Shown here one piece after another: positions 42,602 to 51,663 of a DNA stretch of 64,000 nucleotides. The stretch is taken from NCBI GenBank assembly GCA_949840465.1, contig CATKXE010000004.1:1-64000 (forward strand), written 5' to 3'. The stretch's first letter is position 1. Every line of letters starts with the position of its first letter. The position numbers were made by a program, and so were the translations under genes. This DNA comes from an uncultured Lachnospiraceae bacterium (GTDB lineage Bacteria; Bacillota; Clostridia; Lachnospirales; Lachnospiraceae). A model generated the notes under the pieces. That model saw only the letters and a list, made by a program, of their open reading frames with translations. It made no database searches and was not told the origin of the DNA.

Positions 42602-42661
42602 TTTGTAAATATATTTATCAAAATATAATTACATAATACTGTTTAAATGCTGATAAGTCAA
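42602..42661 (-). promoter_or_regulatory. Promoter and operator of the HAD gene, near copy of the 40.4-kb site
   Basis: Minus strand: TTGACT (42656-42661), 17-base spacer, TATTAT (42633-42638), with palindrome TTTGTAAATAT + ATTTATCAAA at 42602-42622. The similarity to 40404-40520 extends about 110 bases, including the A/T-rich upstream part (ACATTTTTATT...AAAATCATG). The rest of the gap to 42880 shows only GGGCTGTGAAAAGTG-type inverted-repeat material (CGGCCTGTAA..TTTTCACAGCCCG) near 42780-42812, probably the end of the aldolase transcript. Confidence 0.8.
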
Positions 42662-42880
42662 CAACTAATTGTGCAAAACATTTTTATTCTAAAATCATGT
42701 AAACTGTACGGCAACTTTGTGTGATAAAATATCATGATTTTCCCATTCTACCGGCCAACATACGCACACAAAAAATACGGCCTGTAATTTTTCACTTTTC
42801 ACAGCCCGTATTTTCTCAATTTTCCATTTCCCCCAATAATACTTCTCCTGCTTCGTTATCCGCGTTTTTATCCATAGCGG

Positions 42881-43906
42881 CTACAGCGCTTCATCCAATG
42901 CCTCCAGGTCTTTCTTTGTCGTAGACCAGCTTGTGGCAAACCGCACTACCGTATATTTTTCCTCATACTTCTCCCAAAAGCTGAACATCACTTTCTTTTT
43001 CAGTTCTCTGATCCGCTCGTTTTCCAAAATGACAAACTGCTGGTTGGTAGGGGATTCCAGATAAAACGGTATCTGCTTCCTGCGTAGGATGTCTTTTAAT
43101 TCCTCCGCCATATCAATCGCATGGCGGCTGATCTCAAAATACAGGTTGTCCGTAAAAAGCGTGTCGAACTGGATGCCCAGAAGCCTTCCCTTTGCAAGAA
43201 GGGCGCCGCGCTTTTTCACGGAATTCATAAAATGGGGCGGACGGTTTTGTTTTGTGAAAACCACGGCCTCCCCACATAATGCGCCTACTTTTGTGCCTCC
43301 GATATAAAAAACATCACACAGCCGGGCAATATCCTTAAGCGTCAGGTCTGTCCGGCGGCTCGTCAGCCCATAGCCGAGCCGCGCCCCGTCCAGGAAAAGA
43401 GGGATTTCATAGGAACGGCAGATTTTTGCGATTTCCTCCATCTCCAAGCGGGTATAAAGCGTACCGTATTCCGTTGGATGGGAAATATAGACCATCCCCG
43501 GAAATACCATATGCTCATGATTTTCATCAGCGTAAAAAAGCGCCAGATACTCCCGGAGCACAGACGGCACAATCTTCCCCTCTTTATGAGGAAGCTCCAA
43601 TACTTTATGCCCGGCATACTCAACCGCACCTGCCTCATGGACGCTTACATGGCCGGTCTGCGCCGCAAGCACCCCTTCATAATCCCGTAACACGGAAGAT
43701 ATGACAGCCGCATTGGTCTGCGTTCCTCCAACCAAAAAATCTACTTCCGCCTCCGGGCAAACGCAGGCCTCGCGTATTTTTTTCTTCGCACTTTCACAAT
43801 AGGGATCTGTGCCGTAGCCGGAAAGCGGCTCCATATTCGTCTCCATAAGACGTTTCAAAATCAGCGGATGCGCTCCGGCAATATAATCGTTTTCAAAAGA
43901 AACCAT
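42881..43906 (-). CDS. Threonine aldolase / beta-eliminating lyase family, PLP-dependent
   Basis: 341 residues. Seen: SGYGTDPYCESAKKKIREAC, VGGTQTNAAVIS (phosphate loop), AVEYAGHKV with the stacking His in TGHVSVHEAGA, LFLDGARLGYGL with the Asp to the pyridine N, and YIGGTKVGALCGEAVVF holding the PLP Lys. It splits L-threonine or L-allo-threonine to glycine and acetaldehyde, or a related beta-hydroxy amino acid. The ORF-track start at 44008 is an extension; AGGAGG 7 bases before ATG 43906 (MVSFENDYIAG) is the real start. It follows the MATE gene by 102 bases on the same strand. Confidence 0.92.
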   Translation of the reverse strand: MVSFENDYIAGAHPLILKRLMETNMEPLSGYGTDPYCESAKKKIREACVCPEAEVDFLVGGTQTNAAVISSVLRDYEGVLAAQTGHVSVHEAGAVEYAGHKVLELPHKEGKIVPSVLREYLALFYADENHEHMVFPGMVYISHPTEYGTLYTRLEMEEIAKICRSYEIPLFLDGARLGYGLTSRRTDLTLKDIARLCDVFYIGGTKVGALCGEAVVFTKQNRPPHFMNSVKKRGALLAKGRLLGIQFDTLFTDNLYFEISRHAIDMAEELKDILRRKQIPFYLESPTNQQFVILENERIRELKKKVMFSFWEKYEEKYTVVRFATSWSTTKKDLEALDEAL

Positions 43907-44008
43907 ATCTCTTCCTCCTGTTTTGCGTTCCATTTGCATACCAAATCGATTGCCTGTCCTTTTCATATAAAATGTTACGCTGCCCTGTCGCTTCATTGTT
44001 CTCAACAT

Positions 44009-45361
44009 CTACACCAACGCTTTCTGTCTCCAATGCCCCTTAAAATACCGTATCCAAAAACAAAGCGCGCGGAATGCCCAATCGATCACCATTGCCACCC
44101 AGATGCCGAACACGCCCATTCCCATATATTTCCCAAGCAGGAAACTGAATGCGACCCGGAATAACCACATGGAAATCATGGAAATGTACATACATGCCTT
44201 TACATCTCCGGACGCCCGGAACGTGGTAGGCAGCGTAAAGGAGGACGGCCAGATGATCATCGCGCTGATTCCATGGAAATAGATAATCTGGCGGGTCGTT
44301 TCCGCCGTCACATCTGACAAATGGTATGCATGGAGGATAACCGGAAGAAGTGTAAATACACACAGGCTCATAGCCATCTGGCTTACATGTACGATCAGTA
44401 TCAGCTTTTTATTGTAGTACCGCACCTGATCATAATCCCCTGCGCCGACACATCGGGCTATGACCGTTGTGACCGCCAGGTTGATCGACATGCCCGGAAG
44501 GATCTGGAACATAGCGATGGCGTTTCCTACCGCATTAGCGGCAATGGCATATGTCCCGAATGAGGACACAAGGCTCAGCACCATAATTTTTCCCAGTTGG
44601 AACATGCTGTTCTCCAATCCGTTTGGCACGCCGACCATCAATATTTTCTTCACATGCGGCCAGTCCATCCGGTAACGCCATGTCCTTTTCATATGGATTT
44701 CCTGCTTTTCATCACATAAAAGCACAATGATAATCACTGCCGCCACAATTCTGGAAATCAGGGTGGGAATGGCTACGCCTTCCGTCCCCATATGGAAACC
44801 GTAGATCAGCAAGGCATTTCCGCCCACATTGATGGCATTCATGATCAGGGATACGCCCATGGGCACTTTGGAATTGCCCATCGTACGAAATACAGCAGCC
44901 CCTGCGTTGTACATGGCTATGAAGGGAATCGACAGGGACACGATCACCAGGTAAATATCTGCATGGCGCATGACGTCCGCGTCAATCTGCCCGAATACCC
45001 CGTGCAGGATCACATATTTCCCTGCATATACAATCCCCGTGATCACCAGCGCACAAAGCGTGGAAAACCAGACAAGCTGGTTGGCAGACTCGCAGGCCGC
45101 CTCCCGTTTCCTGTGCCCCAGATACTGCCCGGCAATCACCGCTCCTCCGGTAGCCAGCGCCGCAAAGATGTTGATTAACAGCACCATGACCTGATCTACC
45201 AGAGATACTCCCGACACGGCAGCTTCCCCCACGCTGGCAATCATGATGGAATCCGCCATCCCCACCAGCACAGCCAATAACTGCTCAACGACCAATGGGA
45301 TAATCAGAGAAACCAGCGCCCGGTTATCAAATAAATATTGATTTTTATTTCTGTTCTTCAT
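44009..45361 (-). CDS. MATE-family multidrug/cation antiporter
   Basis: 450 residues, twelve hydrophobic segments in two homologous halves, the MATE/NorM size. Start of half one: ALVSLIIPLVVEQLLAVLVGMADSIMIASVGEAAVSGVS; half two begins near HVKKILMVGVPNGLENSMFQLGKIMVLSLV (shown in parts). The conserved AMYNAGAAVFRTMGNSKVPM is the family DUF signature area. It expels drugs or metabolites using a sodium or proton gradient. A family C repeat lies just upstream of its start. Confidence 0.93.
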   Translation of the reverse strand: MKNRNKNQYLFDNRALVSLIIPLVVEQLLAVLVGMADSIMIASVGEAAVSGVSLVDQVMVLLINIFAALATGGAVIAGQYLGHRKREAACESANQLVWFSTLCALVITGIVYAGKYVILHGVFGQIDADVMRHADIYLVIVSLSIPFIAMYNAGAAVFRTMGNSKVPMGVSLIMNAINVGGNALLIYGFHMGTEGVAIPTLISRIVAAVIIIVLLCDEKQEIHMKRTWRYRMDWPHVKKILMVGVPNGLENSMFQLGKIMVLSLVSSFGTYAIAANAVGNAIAMFQILPGMSINLAVTTVIARCVGAGDYDQVRYYNKKLILIVHVSQMAMSLCVFTLLPVILHAYHLSDVTAETTRQIIYFHGISAMIIWPSSFTLPTTFRASGDVKACMYISMISMWLFRVAFSFLLGKYMGMGVFGIWVAMVIDWAFRALCFWIRYFKGHWRQKALV

Positions 45362-45378
45362 AATGCCCCTTCTGTATG

Positions 45379-45456
45379 CTTAGGAACTGTATGGAAATAA
45401 CTTATACATCATATCCCGCGCAATCTGCACAAGTTATTTTCCTACAGTTCCTTAGC
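45379..45456. repeat. Family C palindromic repeat, copy 1
   Basis: GCTTAGGAACTGTATGGAAA-type arm (45379-45404) and its inverted partner ending CTACAGTTCCTTAGC (45431-45456) match in about 23 of 26 positions. A second copy is at 45644. Small non-autonomous element or REP-like unit. Confidence 0.8.
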
Positions 45457-45582
45457 TTGTTATCTGCCTGATATTGTCATTATATGCAGGGAACGTTCTC
45501 ATGTCAACGACATTATTTCTTTATTTATAGCGTTTATCTTATAGCGTTAGGATCTGAAAAATCGATTTCCGAAAATATAGAA

Positions 45583-45629
45583 ATGCCTGCAGGATGCAGC
45601 GGATATACCGTGCTGCATCCTGCAGGCAT
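45583..45629 (-). terminator. Perfect 18-bp hairpin downstream of the Opp operon
   Basis: ATGCCTGCAGGATGCAGC and GCTGCATCCTGCAGGCAT pair over all 18 positions with an 11-base loop, about 75 bases past the OppF stop. On the minus strand it is followed by TTTCTATATTTTC, a weak T tract. Likely 3-prime end of the 13-gene operon. Nothing else is recognised in 45362-45702 apart from this and the family C repeats. Confidence 0.75.
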
Positions 45630-45643
45630 CAAAACATTGTCCC

Positions 45644-45706
45644 TTAGGAATTGTATGGAAATAACCTATGCATCAAATATCCTGGTATTTTCCTACGATT
45701 CCTTAC
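45644..45706. repeat. Family C palindromic repeat, copy 2
   Basis: TTAGGAATTGTATGGAAATA opens and GGTATTTTCCTACGATTCCT closes the element. It overlaps the OppF stop codon by 4 bases. The first 37 bases match copy 1 closely (TTAGGAA.TGTATGGAAATAAC.TAT.CATCA). Confidence 0.75.
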
Positions 45707-46683
45707 AGATTATGGCAGGCAGCAAGATGGTTGCCGCCCTGATCCTTCAGGGACGGCGCCTGCGTTTTACACAACTCCGTAGCAAACTGACAGCGCGGAT
45801 GAAAGGGACATCCGGAAGGCGCATGGATGGGGCTCGGCACCTCCCCTTCCAATACAATACGGCTTCTTTTTTGTTCCGTATAATAGTCCGTAATCGGCAC
45901 GGCTGAAAGCAGCGCTTTCGTATAGGGATGCATGGGATTGGCATAAAGCTCCCCTGCATCCATCATTTCCACGATATGCCCTAGATACATCACGGCAACC
46001 GTATCTGCAATGTGACGCACCACGGCCAGATCATGGGCAATAAACAGATACGTCAGTCCCAGTTTTTTCTGGAGGCTTTCAAACAGGTTAATGATCTGCG
46101 CCTGAATCGAAACGTCCAGAGCTGAAACAGGTTCGTCACACACGATCAGTTTGGGATCGCATGCCAATGCCCTGGCTATGCCAAGACGCTGCCGCTGCCC
46201 TCCGCTCATTTCGTGAGGATAACGCCCCGCCATGGAAGGATCCAGTTCCACCAGCGTCAAAAGTTCCTCCACACGCGCTTTTACGTCCAAATCTAACCGC
46301 TTTTTCCCGTCGGCCAAAACCGCTTCCCGCACGATGGATCCCACTGACTGCCTGGGATCCAACGACCCGTAAGGATCCTGAAAAATGAGCTGGATATTTC
46401 TCCGATAGGGCTTTAGCTGGCTGTCGGTCAGCCGGGAAATATCGGTTCCCTGATAATAAATCTTACCTTCCGTCGGTTCAAAGATCCGAAGCACACATTT
46501 TCCCGCCGTAGTTTTTCCACACCCGGATTCCCCCACCAGCCCGAAAGTTTTCCCGGCCTCGATCTGGAAATCAAGCCCGTCCACAGCTTTGACAAAGCGC
46601 GTAGGTTTTCCGAACCATGTGCTCTCAGCAGGAAAGTGCATTTTCAGATTTTCCACTTTTAAAAGAATATTTGGCTCGCTCAT
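45703..46683 (-). CDS. oppF: Dipeptide/oligopeptide-type ABC ATPase, OppF class
   Basis: 326 residues. Walker A VGESGCGKTT, signature MSGGQRQRLGIA, Walker B LIVCDEPVSALDVS, switch His in FIAHDLAV, and the C-terminal Opp domain SGCPFHPRCQFA. The family imports peptides but also nickel, glutathione and oligosaccharide-like ligands. The ORF-track start is too early; AGGAGG precedes ATG 46683, which overlaps the OppD stop (ATGA). It is the last gene of the SnoaL/lyase operon. Confidence 0.94.
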   Translation of the reverse strand: MSEPNILLKVENLKMHFPAESTWFGKPTRFVKAVDGLDFQIEAGKTFGLVGESGCGKTTAGKCVLRIFEPTEGKIYYQGTDISRLTDSQLKPYRRNIQLIFQDPYGSLDPRQSVGSIVREAVLADGKKRLDLDVKARVEELLTLVELDPSMAGRYPHEMSGGQRQRLGIARALACDPKLIVCDEPVSALDVSIQAQIINLFESLQKKLGLTYLFIAHDLAVVRHIADTVAVMYLGHIVEMMDAGELYANPMHPYTKALLSAVPITDYYTEQKRSRIVLEGEVPSPIHAPSGCPFHPRCQFATELCKTQAPSLKDQGGNHLAACHNL

Positions 46684-47684
46684 GTATCTTCCCTCCTGAT
46701 CTTGAGATGGCAGGCGGAAAAATGACCGTGTTCTCCTACCTGCTGAAGTTCCGGGCACGGCAGCTTTCTACAGCTTTCAGCCGCATAAGGGCAGCGCGGA
46801 AGAAACGCACATGTATCCGGAAGATTTGCCAGATCCGGCGGCGCGCCTTCAATCGTCGTCAGCTGCTCATGCTCGTTTGCATCCAGCTTTGGCACCGCGT
46901 TAAGCAGGCCGATGGTGTAAGGATGGCAGGGCTTTGTTATCAAATCCTCTGTGGTGCCTGATTCGATGATCCTTCCCGCGTACATGACATAGATACGGTC
47001 TGCATAACGAGTCACCAGTCCCAGATTATGGGTCACAACAATCAGGGACGTTTTCATTTTATCCACCACATCTAAAAGAAGCTCCATCACCTGCGCCTGG
47101 GTCGTCACATCCAGAGCCGTAGTCGGCTCGTCCGCTATGATCAGCCTGGAATTACACGCCACGGCCACGGCGATCATCACACGCTGCCGCATCCCGCCGC
47201 TCATTTCAAAGGGATAGTTTTTCATGCGCGCTTCCGGTTCCGGGATCCCCACATTTGCAAGCGCATCCACCCCCATCTGCCATGCTTCTTTCCTGCTTAC
47301 CTTTTTATGCGTCCGGATAACCTCTGTAAGCTGCTTTCCCACGGTAATAACGGGGTTCAGGCTCGTCATGGGTTCCTGAAAGATCATGGAGATCTTTTCC
47401 CCACGCACGGCACGCATCTCTTTGGAGGTTGCACGAAATTTTAAAATATCCCGGCCTTCCAGAATCGCCTCCCCACCGAGAATCTTCCCCGGCGGAGACT
47501 GGATCAGCTGCATGACCGACATCTGCGTGACGGATTTTCCGCAGCCGCTCTCCCCTACAACGGCGACGATCTCCTGTTCATCAATATAATAAGAAACATC
47601 ATTGACTGCCTTTACTTCCCCTGAATCCGTATAAAAAGACGTTTTCAGATGGTTCACCTCTAACAAATGCTTTTTTTCAGCCAT
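46680..47684 (-). CDS. oppD: Dipeptide/oligopeptide-type ABC ATPase, OppD class
   Basis: 334 residues. Walker A VGESGCGKSV, signature MSGGMRQRVMIA, Walker B LIIADEPTTALDVT, His in VVTHNLGLV, and C-terminal cysteine-containing CAFLPRCPYAAE, where some relatives bind an Fe-S cluster. It pairs with OppF as a heterodimer. It starts 1 base after the OppC stop. Confidence 0.94.
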   Translation of the reverse strand: MAEKKHLLEVNHLKTSFYTDSGEVKAVNDVSYYIDEQEIVAVVGESGCGKSVTQMSVMQLIQSPPGKILGGEAILEGRDILKFRATSKEMRAVRGEKISMIFQEPMTSLNPVITVGKQLTEVIRTHKKVSRKEAWQMGVDALANVGIPEPEARMKNYPFEMSGGMRQRVMIAVAVACNSRLIIADEPTTALDVTTQAQVMELLLDVVDKMKTSLIVVTHNLGLVTRYADRIYVMYAGRIIESGTTEDLITKPCHPYTIGLLNAVPKLDANEHEQLTTIEGAPPDLANLPDTCAFLPRCPYAAESCRKLPCPELQQVGEHGHFSACHLKIRREDT

Positions 47685-47685
47685 A

Positions 47686-48525
47686 TTACAGTTTCCCCCT
47701 TAATCTGGGATCCAATGCATCCCGCAGTCCATCCCCTACCACATTAAACGCAACCACTACCAGAATAATACAGATACCGGGCAGGATCGAAAGCAACGGA
47801 GCCGTAGTCAGATAGGAATATCCGTCAGATACCATAGCTCCCCATGTGGCAGTCGGCGGCGCGATGCCCACGCCCAAATAACTCATGGTAGCCTCCAACA
47901 TAATGCCCTGCCCCAGATTCATAGTAAACAATACGATCAGGGACGGGAAACAGTTCGGAAGCAGGTGCTTCAGCAAAATCCTGATATTTTTAAGCCCGAT
48001 CAGTTTTCCGGCCGTCACATAATCGCTTTCCTTTATGGAAAGCACCTGGCCGTTGACCATCCTGATATAAGTGGGCACCAGGCTGACGCCGATCGATATC
48101 ACAATGCTTAACACGCCCCCGCCTAAAGCAGATGCCAGAACCAGCGTAAAAATCAGTGCGGGAATCGCCAGAATCGCATCCGTCATACGCATAATCGTCT
48201 GGTTCAGGATCCCGCCAAAATACCCCGCAACCAATCCAAGCAGGATACCCAGCACCGCGCTGAGCGCTCCTGCCAGGATACTGGTGTACAAGGAAATCCT
48301 TGCCCCGTATAAAATCCGGCTCAGGACGTCGCGCCCCAGATAATCCGTACCAAGCAGATGTTCGCCGGAAATCCCCTTCACAACATTCCTCAGGTCGTTT
48401 ACATTCGGGTCGCAGGGGGCTAAAACCGGTGCAAATACCGCCACAAAAATCAACAGAACCACAATAACAAAACAAATTCCAGATAAAATGCCGCGGTTGA
48501 AAAAGACCTTCATTTTTCTCTTCAT
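47686..48525 (-). CDS. oppC: Dipeptide-type ABC permease, OppC/DppC class
   Basis: 279 residues, six hydrophobic segments with a long N-terminal segment (GILSGICFVIVVLLIFVAVFAP). Typical pattern GTDYLGRDVLSRILYGARIS, then the EAA loop DYVTAGKLIGLKNIRILLKHLLPN and a C-terminal DALDPRLRGKL. It forms the membrane channel with OppB. Confidence 0.94.
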   Translation of the reverse strand: MKRKMKVFFNRGILSGICFVIVVLLIFVAVFAPVLAPCDPNVNDLRNVVKGISGEHLLGTDYLGRDVLSRILYGARISLYTSILAGALSAVLGILLGLVAGYFGGILNQTIMRMTDAILAIPALIFTLVLASALGGGVLSIVISIGVSLVPTYIRMVNGQVLSIKESDYVTAGKLIGLKNIRILLKHLLPNCFPSLIVLFTMNLGQGIMLEATMSYLGVGIAPPTATWGAMVSDGYSYLTTAPLLSILPGICIILVVVAFNVVGDGLRDALDPRLRGKL

Positions 48526-48530
48526 GACAT

Positions 48531-49481
48531 TTACCTCCAGGATTTTCTGACGCGGGGATCCACCACGCCGTACAGCAGATCCACAATAAAGTTACAGCCT
48601 ACCGTTACCAGGGAAATCACCAGTACGCAGGCCTGGATGATAAAATAGTCTCTCTCTGTAATCGCCCGTATCAAAAGCGCGCCGATGCCTGGAATATTAA
48701 AAATACGTTCTATGACTACAGACCCCCCTACAATGATGCGTACCTGCAAGCCGATGATCGTTATCACCGGGATCAGCGCATTTTTCAATGCGTGCCGGAA
48801 GATCACGCTCCCCTCGGAAATTCCGTTTGCCCGGGCAGTACGCACATAATCCTGATTGATCACTTCCAGCATATTCGAACGGGTCTGTCTGGTAATCGTC
48901 GCAATAAAGCCAAACGACAGACACAGCACCGGCAGAAATGCCATATAAACATATTTCCCAAAATCCTCAGACGGAGCGGTATATCCCTGTATGGGAAGGA
49001 CATGTAACTTTAAACCAAACAGGAAGATACATAATATGGCAATCCAAAACTGCGGAACACCAATACCGATATTTGCGATCGAAGTGATCACCTGATCGAT
49101 CCATGTTCCCCGTTTTACGGCAGTCACTACGCCAAACAGAATGCCGAAAACAGCTGAGATCAGTACAACAGGAATTCCAATCGCCATGGTTACGGGTAAT
49201 TTTGTTTTTATCAACGTGGTAACATCCTCGCCGTAAAGAAGAGACTTGCCAAAATCACCATGTAAAATCCCTTCCACCCAAAGACCATACTGCTGAATGA
49301 TCGGCTTATCCAAATGATACTTTGCACGGTATTCTGCAATGGTCTCCTCTGATACAGATTCCCCCAGGGCGATCCGAATGGGATCACCCGGAAGAATATG
49401 CATTAAGGAAAACGCAAATACAGAAACCAGGAAAATGATCAAAATAGACATCGCCAGTCGTTTTATAATGTATTTTCCCAT
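48531..49481 (-). CDS. oppB: Dipeptide-type ABC permease, OppB/DppB class
   Basis: 316 residues with six hydrophobic segments. Seen: DPIRIALGE, YHLDKPIIQQYGLWVEGILHGDFGKSL (in parts), the EAA loop DYVRTARANGISEGSVIFRHALKNALIP and GSVVIERIFNIPGIGALL. It starts 14 bases after the stop of the first SnoaL-like gene, so the transporter genes follow the enzyme-like genes without a break. Confidence 0.95.
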   Translation of the reverse strand: MGKYIIKRLAMSILIIFLVSVFAFSLMHILPGDPIRIALGESVSEETIAEYRAKYHLDKPIIQQYGLWVEGILHGDFGKSLLYGEDVTTLIKTKLPVTMAIGIPVVLISAVFGILFGVVTAVKRGTWIDQVITSIANIGIGVPQFWIAILCIFLFGLKLHVLPIQGYTAPSEDFGKYVYMAFLPVLCLSFGFIATITRQTRSNMLEVINQDYVRTARANGISEGSVIFRHALKNALIPVITIIGLQVRIIVGGSVVIERIFNIPGIGALLIRAITERDYFIIQACVLVISLVTVGCNFIVDLLYGVVDPRVRKSWR

Positions 49482-49495
49482 AATTCATACTCCTT

Positions 49496-50185
49496 TTAGT
49501 AGCCTCTTGTATCTCTCCTCACCCCATAGCCGTCCCATGTCCCATAAGGCGCAGGAGGTTCAGGCAGAAATCTGTTCGCCTCATCCGGTTTGTAATAATC
49601 AACAAAACAGTCGGATGGCCTTACAAGCTCCTCCGCCCTGCATGCTTCATCCAAAAGCGGATATTCACATTCCTTCAGATAGCTTCTGTTCTGCGCCAGC
49701 CATCCATAGCAGGTATCGCCTTCGACCACTACGATCCATTGGAGATGCCAGAATTTCCATCCTTCTTCCGTATGGAGCAATTCCACATAGTAGCGCCCCA
49801 TATCCCATGCTTCCGACTCTGCCTGGGGCAGGCATTTAAAACCGGGTGAAATCAGGGCTGCCCTGGCAGTCTTTCTGTCCCCGGCAATTTCCATGCACAG
49901 AGCCGCCGCGCCGTGTTCCACCATAGCGCCTCCCATGCGGCCGATCTCCACTCTCTGGTCATAAAAATCCATGATCTCTTTTTTGCCCTGATATTTCCCG
50001 CGTCCCAGTTCCAGAGACACTTCCGGGTCTTCCATGGCAAAGCAGGAGGCAATCCCTTTTACGTCTCCATTTTCCAGACAGAACAAATACCGGTTGATCA
50101 GATTACGAATCTCAGCCTGGCTTAAAGCATGGTCGATTTTTTCTTCCAGCGCATCCAGCCTGCTGATGCTGTCTTTTTCGGTCAT
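49496..50185 (-). CDS. SnoaL/NTF2-fold protein, paralogue A
   Basis: 229 residues. N-terminal coiled-coil helix (SRLDALEEKIDHALSQAEI), then the NTF2-like core: NRYLFCLENGDVKGIASCFA, YQGKKEIMDFYD, KTARAALISPGFKC, and WKFWHLQWIVVVEG. A C-terminal extension of about 60 residues ends LPEPPAPYGTWDGYG and TRGY, shared with the three paralogues and not part of the usual fold. Closest to paralogue D (both have QNRSY-KEC and end in TRGY). The fold includes dehydratases, isomerases and BaiE-like bile-acid dehydratase, but no catalytic set can be assigned by eye. 14-base gaps on both sides. Confidence 0.85.
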   Translation of the reverse strand: MTEKDSISRLDALEEKIDHALSQAEIRNLINRYLFCLENGDVKGIASCFAMEDPEVSLELGRGKYQGKKEIMDFYDQRVEIGRMGGAMVEHGAAALCMEIAGDRKTARAALISPGFKCLPQAESEAWDMGRYYVELLHTEEGWKFWHLQWIVVVEGDTCYGWLAQNRSYLKECEYPLLDEACRAEELVRPSDCFVDYYKPDEANRFLPEPPAPYGTWDGYGVRRDTRGY

Positions 50186-50199
50186 CGAAGTTCCCTCCT

Positions 50200-50898
50200 T
50201 TACTGCTTTCTGGTTATATCCATTGACGTCTTGCCGTTCCAGATATCGTAACTCTTCGGAGGTTCCGGCATCAGGTAATTTACTTTTTCAGGGTCATAGT
50301 GTTTCGGCCACGGGTAATCCGAAGGATAACTGCCGGGAGCTCCTTTGGGCATATCTGCGTATACATCCGCCAGCTCCGGGTGTATTAATTCCTTATCATG
50401 CGCTGTCTGTTCTTTCAGCCATCCTACGGTCATCGGCGTCTCGAAGGTGCGGAAATACTGCACATGCCACAGTTTCCATACCCCGTCCTCTTTCATAAGG
50501 TCTACATGGTATTTGCCGTAAATCCAGTTCTGGACTAATGCTTTTGCCGCTGCATCCAGCCCCGACGCCAGACAGGTAAGCTTTGCTGTTTTTCCGTCGC
50601 CGGCAATTTCTACCACAGGGGTGTCCACGTAATGGTAGATCATAATACCGGGCTTCCTGGCAAGCTTCGGCATAAAGCTGAAATATTCTTTAATCCTTTC
50701 GTACCCTTCAAAAATCCCCTCCTCCGCAATTTCCAATGAAACGTCATCCCTTGTAGAAAACTGTTCCATCGTGCCGTTGATATGGAGTTCGCCATAGTAG
50801 TGTATATAACGGTAGAACCGGTTCAATATGGCGTCCATATCCGACAGGCCTTCCGCAAAAAGCTCTAACTGTTCCAAATCCCTTTCCAATGCTTCCAT
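50200..50898 (-). CDS. SnoaL/NTF2-fold protein, paralogue B
   Basis: 232 residues. Shared core: NRFYRYIHYYGELHINGTMEQ, EGYERIKEYFSFM, VEIAGDGKTAKLTCLASG, KYHVDLMKEDGVWKLWHVQYF, and C-terminal YLMPEPPKSYDIWNG. It is closest to paralogue C (both have GDGKTAKL and a Trp-Lys-x-Trp-His strand) and lacks the QNRSY motif of A and D. As the four proteins fall into two pairs, hetero-oligomers are possible. 15 bases from the C start, 14 to the A start. Confidence 0.85.
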   Translation of the reverse strand: MEALERDLEQLELFAEGLSDMDAILNRFYRYIHYYGELHINGTMEQFSTRDDVSLEIAEEGIFEGYERIKEYFSFMPKLARKPGIMIYHYVDTPVVEIAGDGKTAKLTCLASGLDAAAKALVQNWIYGKYHVDLMKEDGVWKLWHVQYFRTFETPMTVGWLKEQTAHDKELIHPELADVYADMPKGAPGSYPSDYPWPKHYDPEKVNYLMPEPPKSYDIWNGKTSMDITRKQ

Positions 50899-50913
50899 AT
50901 TGATGAACCTCCC

Positions 50914-51636
50914 TTAATATCTCTCTCTGTCCCAAAAATGCTGCAAAATACGGGTTCGTTTTAATGCAGTAATGCCGTCGTAGGTCTCATAAGGATCCGG
51001 CGCCTCAGGAATGTAATCATAGGGCGCTTTCGGGTTAAAGATCACAGGCCAATAGGTACTCGGCTTATTTGCCCTTGCAGTAAATACATCGGAAAGCTCC
51101 GGGTGTTTCCACTCTTCATTGTTTGTCGTCTGTGAATACATGAATCCTTTCTTCACTTCCGAATCATAGATCAGGAACCAATGCAGATGCCAGATCTTCC
51201 ATGTCCCGTCCTCTCCCCTGATAAAGTCTACATAATAGCGTCCCGCGAGATATGTCTGGAGCTTTGCGGCCGCCACTGCTTTAACCCCTCTGGCAAAGCA
51301 TACCAGCTTGGCCGTTTTTCCGTCGCCCGCCAGTTCGATCACAGGGCAGACACAGTGCTGTTCTACCAGAATACCGGGCTTTTGGGACAGCCTTCTAAAA
51401 CAATCGAAATAACTCTCCACTGCTTCCTTTCCCTCATACACCTCAGAATATCCTTCCTCGATGGAAACATCACTCTGATCCAGGGCCAGCGTGGACAGAA
51501 TGCCTTCCACATGCTGCAGGTTGTAATACTGCAGGTATGTGTTGAATAATTTTTCAACTGTCTGGATATCCGATACTCTCTGCGCCCTTCTCTTTAAATC
51601 CTCATATCTTGCACGAAGTTTTTCTTCCCTTTCCAC
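50914..51636 (-). CDS. SnoaL/NTF2-fold protein, paralogue C
   Basis: 240 residues. Core: TVEKLFNTYLQYYNLQHVEGI, YEGKEAVESYFDCF, LVEQHCVCPVIELAGDGKTA, GRYYVDFIRGEDGTWKIWHLH, and the family tail YIPEAPDPYETYDG. The conserved aspartate/lysine pair in GDGKTAK and the Trp-His-x-x-Trp/Phe strand recur in all four. The start has AAGGAGG upstream in the 101-base gap that also contains the inverted family B repeat. Confidence 0.85.
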   Translation of the reverse strand: MEREEKLRARYEDLKRRAQRVSDIQTVEKLFNTYLQYYNLQHVEGILSTLALDQSDVSIEEGYSEVYEGKEAVESYFDCFRRLSQKPGILVEQHCVCPVIELAGDGKTAKLVCFARGVKAVAAAKLQTYLAGRYYVDFIRGEDGTWKIWHLHWFLIYDSEVKKGFMYSQTTNNEEWKHPELSDVFTARANKPSTYWPVIFNPKAPYDYIPEAPDPYETYDGITALKRTRILQHFWDRERY

Positions 51637-51663
51637 GGTCGTTTCCTCCTTGTAAATAATGTA

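Noticed and set aside
45484-45906. 140-residue plus-strand ORF
   Set aside because: It covers the perfect hairpin, a family C repeat and the antisense of OppF; composition is not protein-like.
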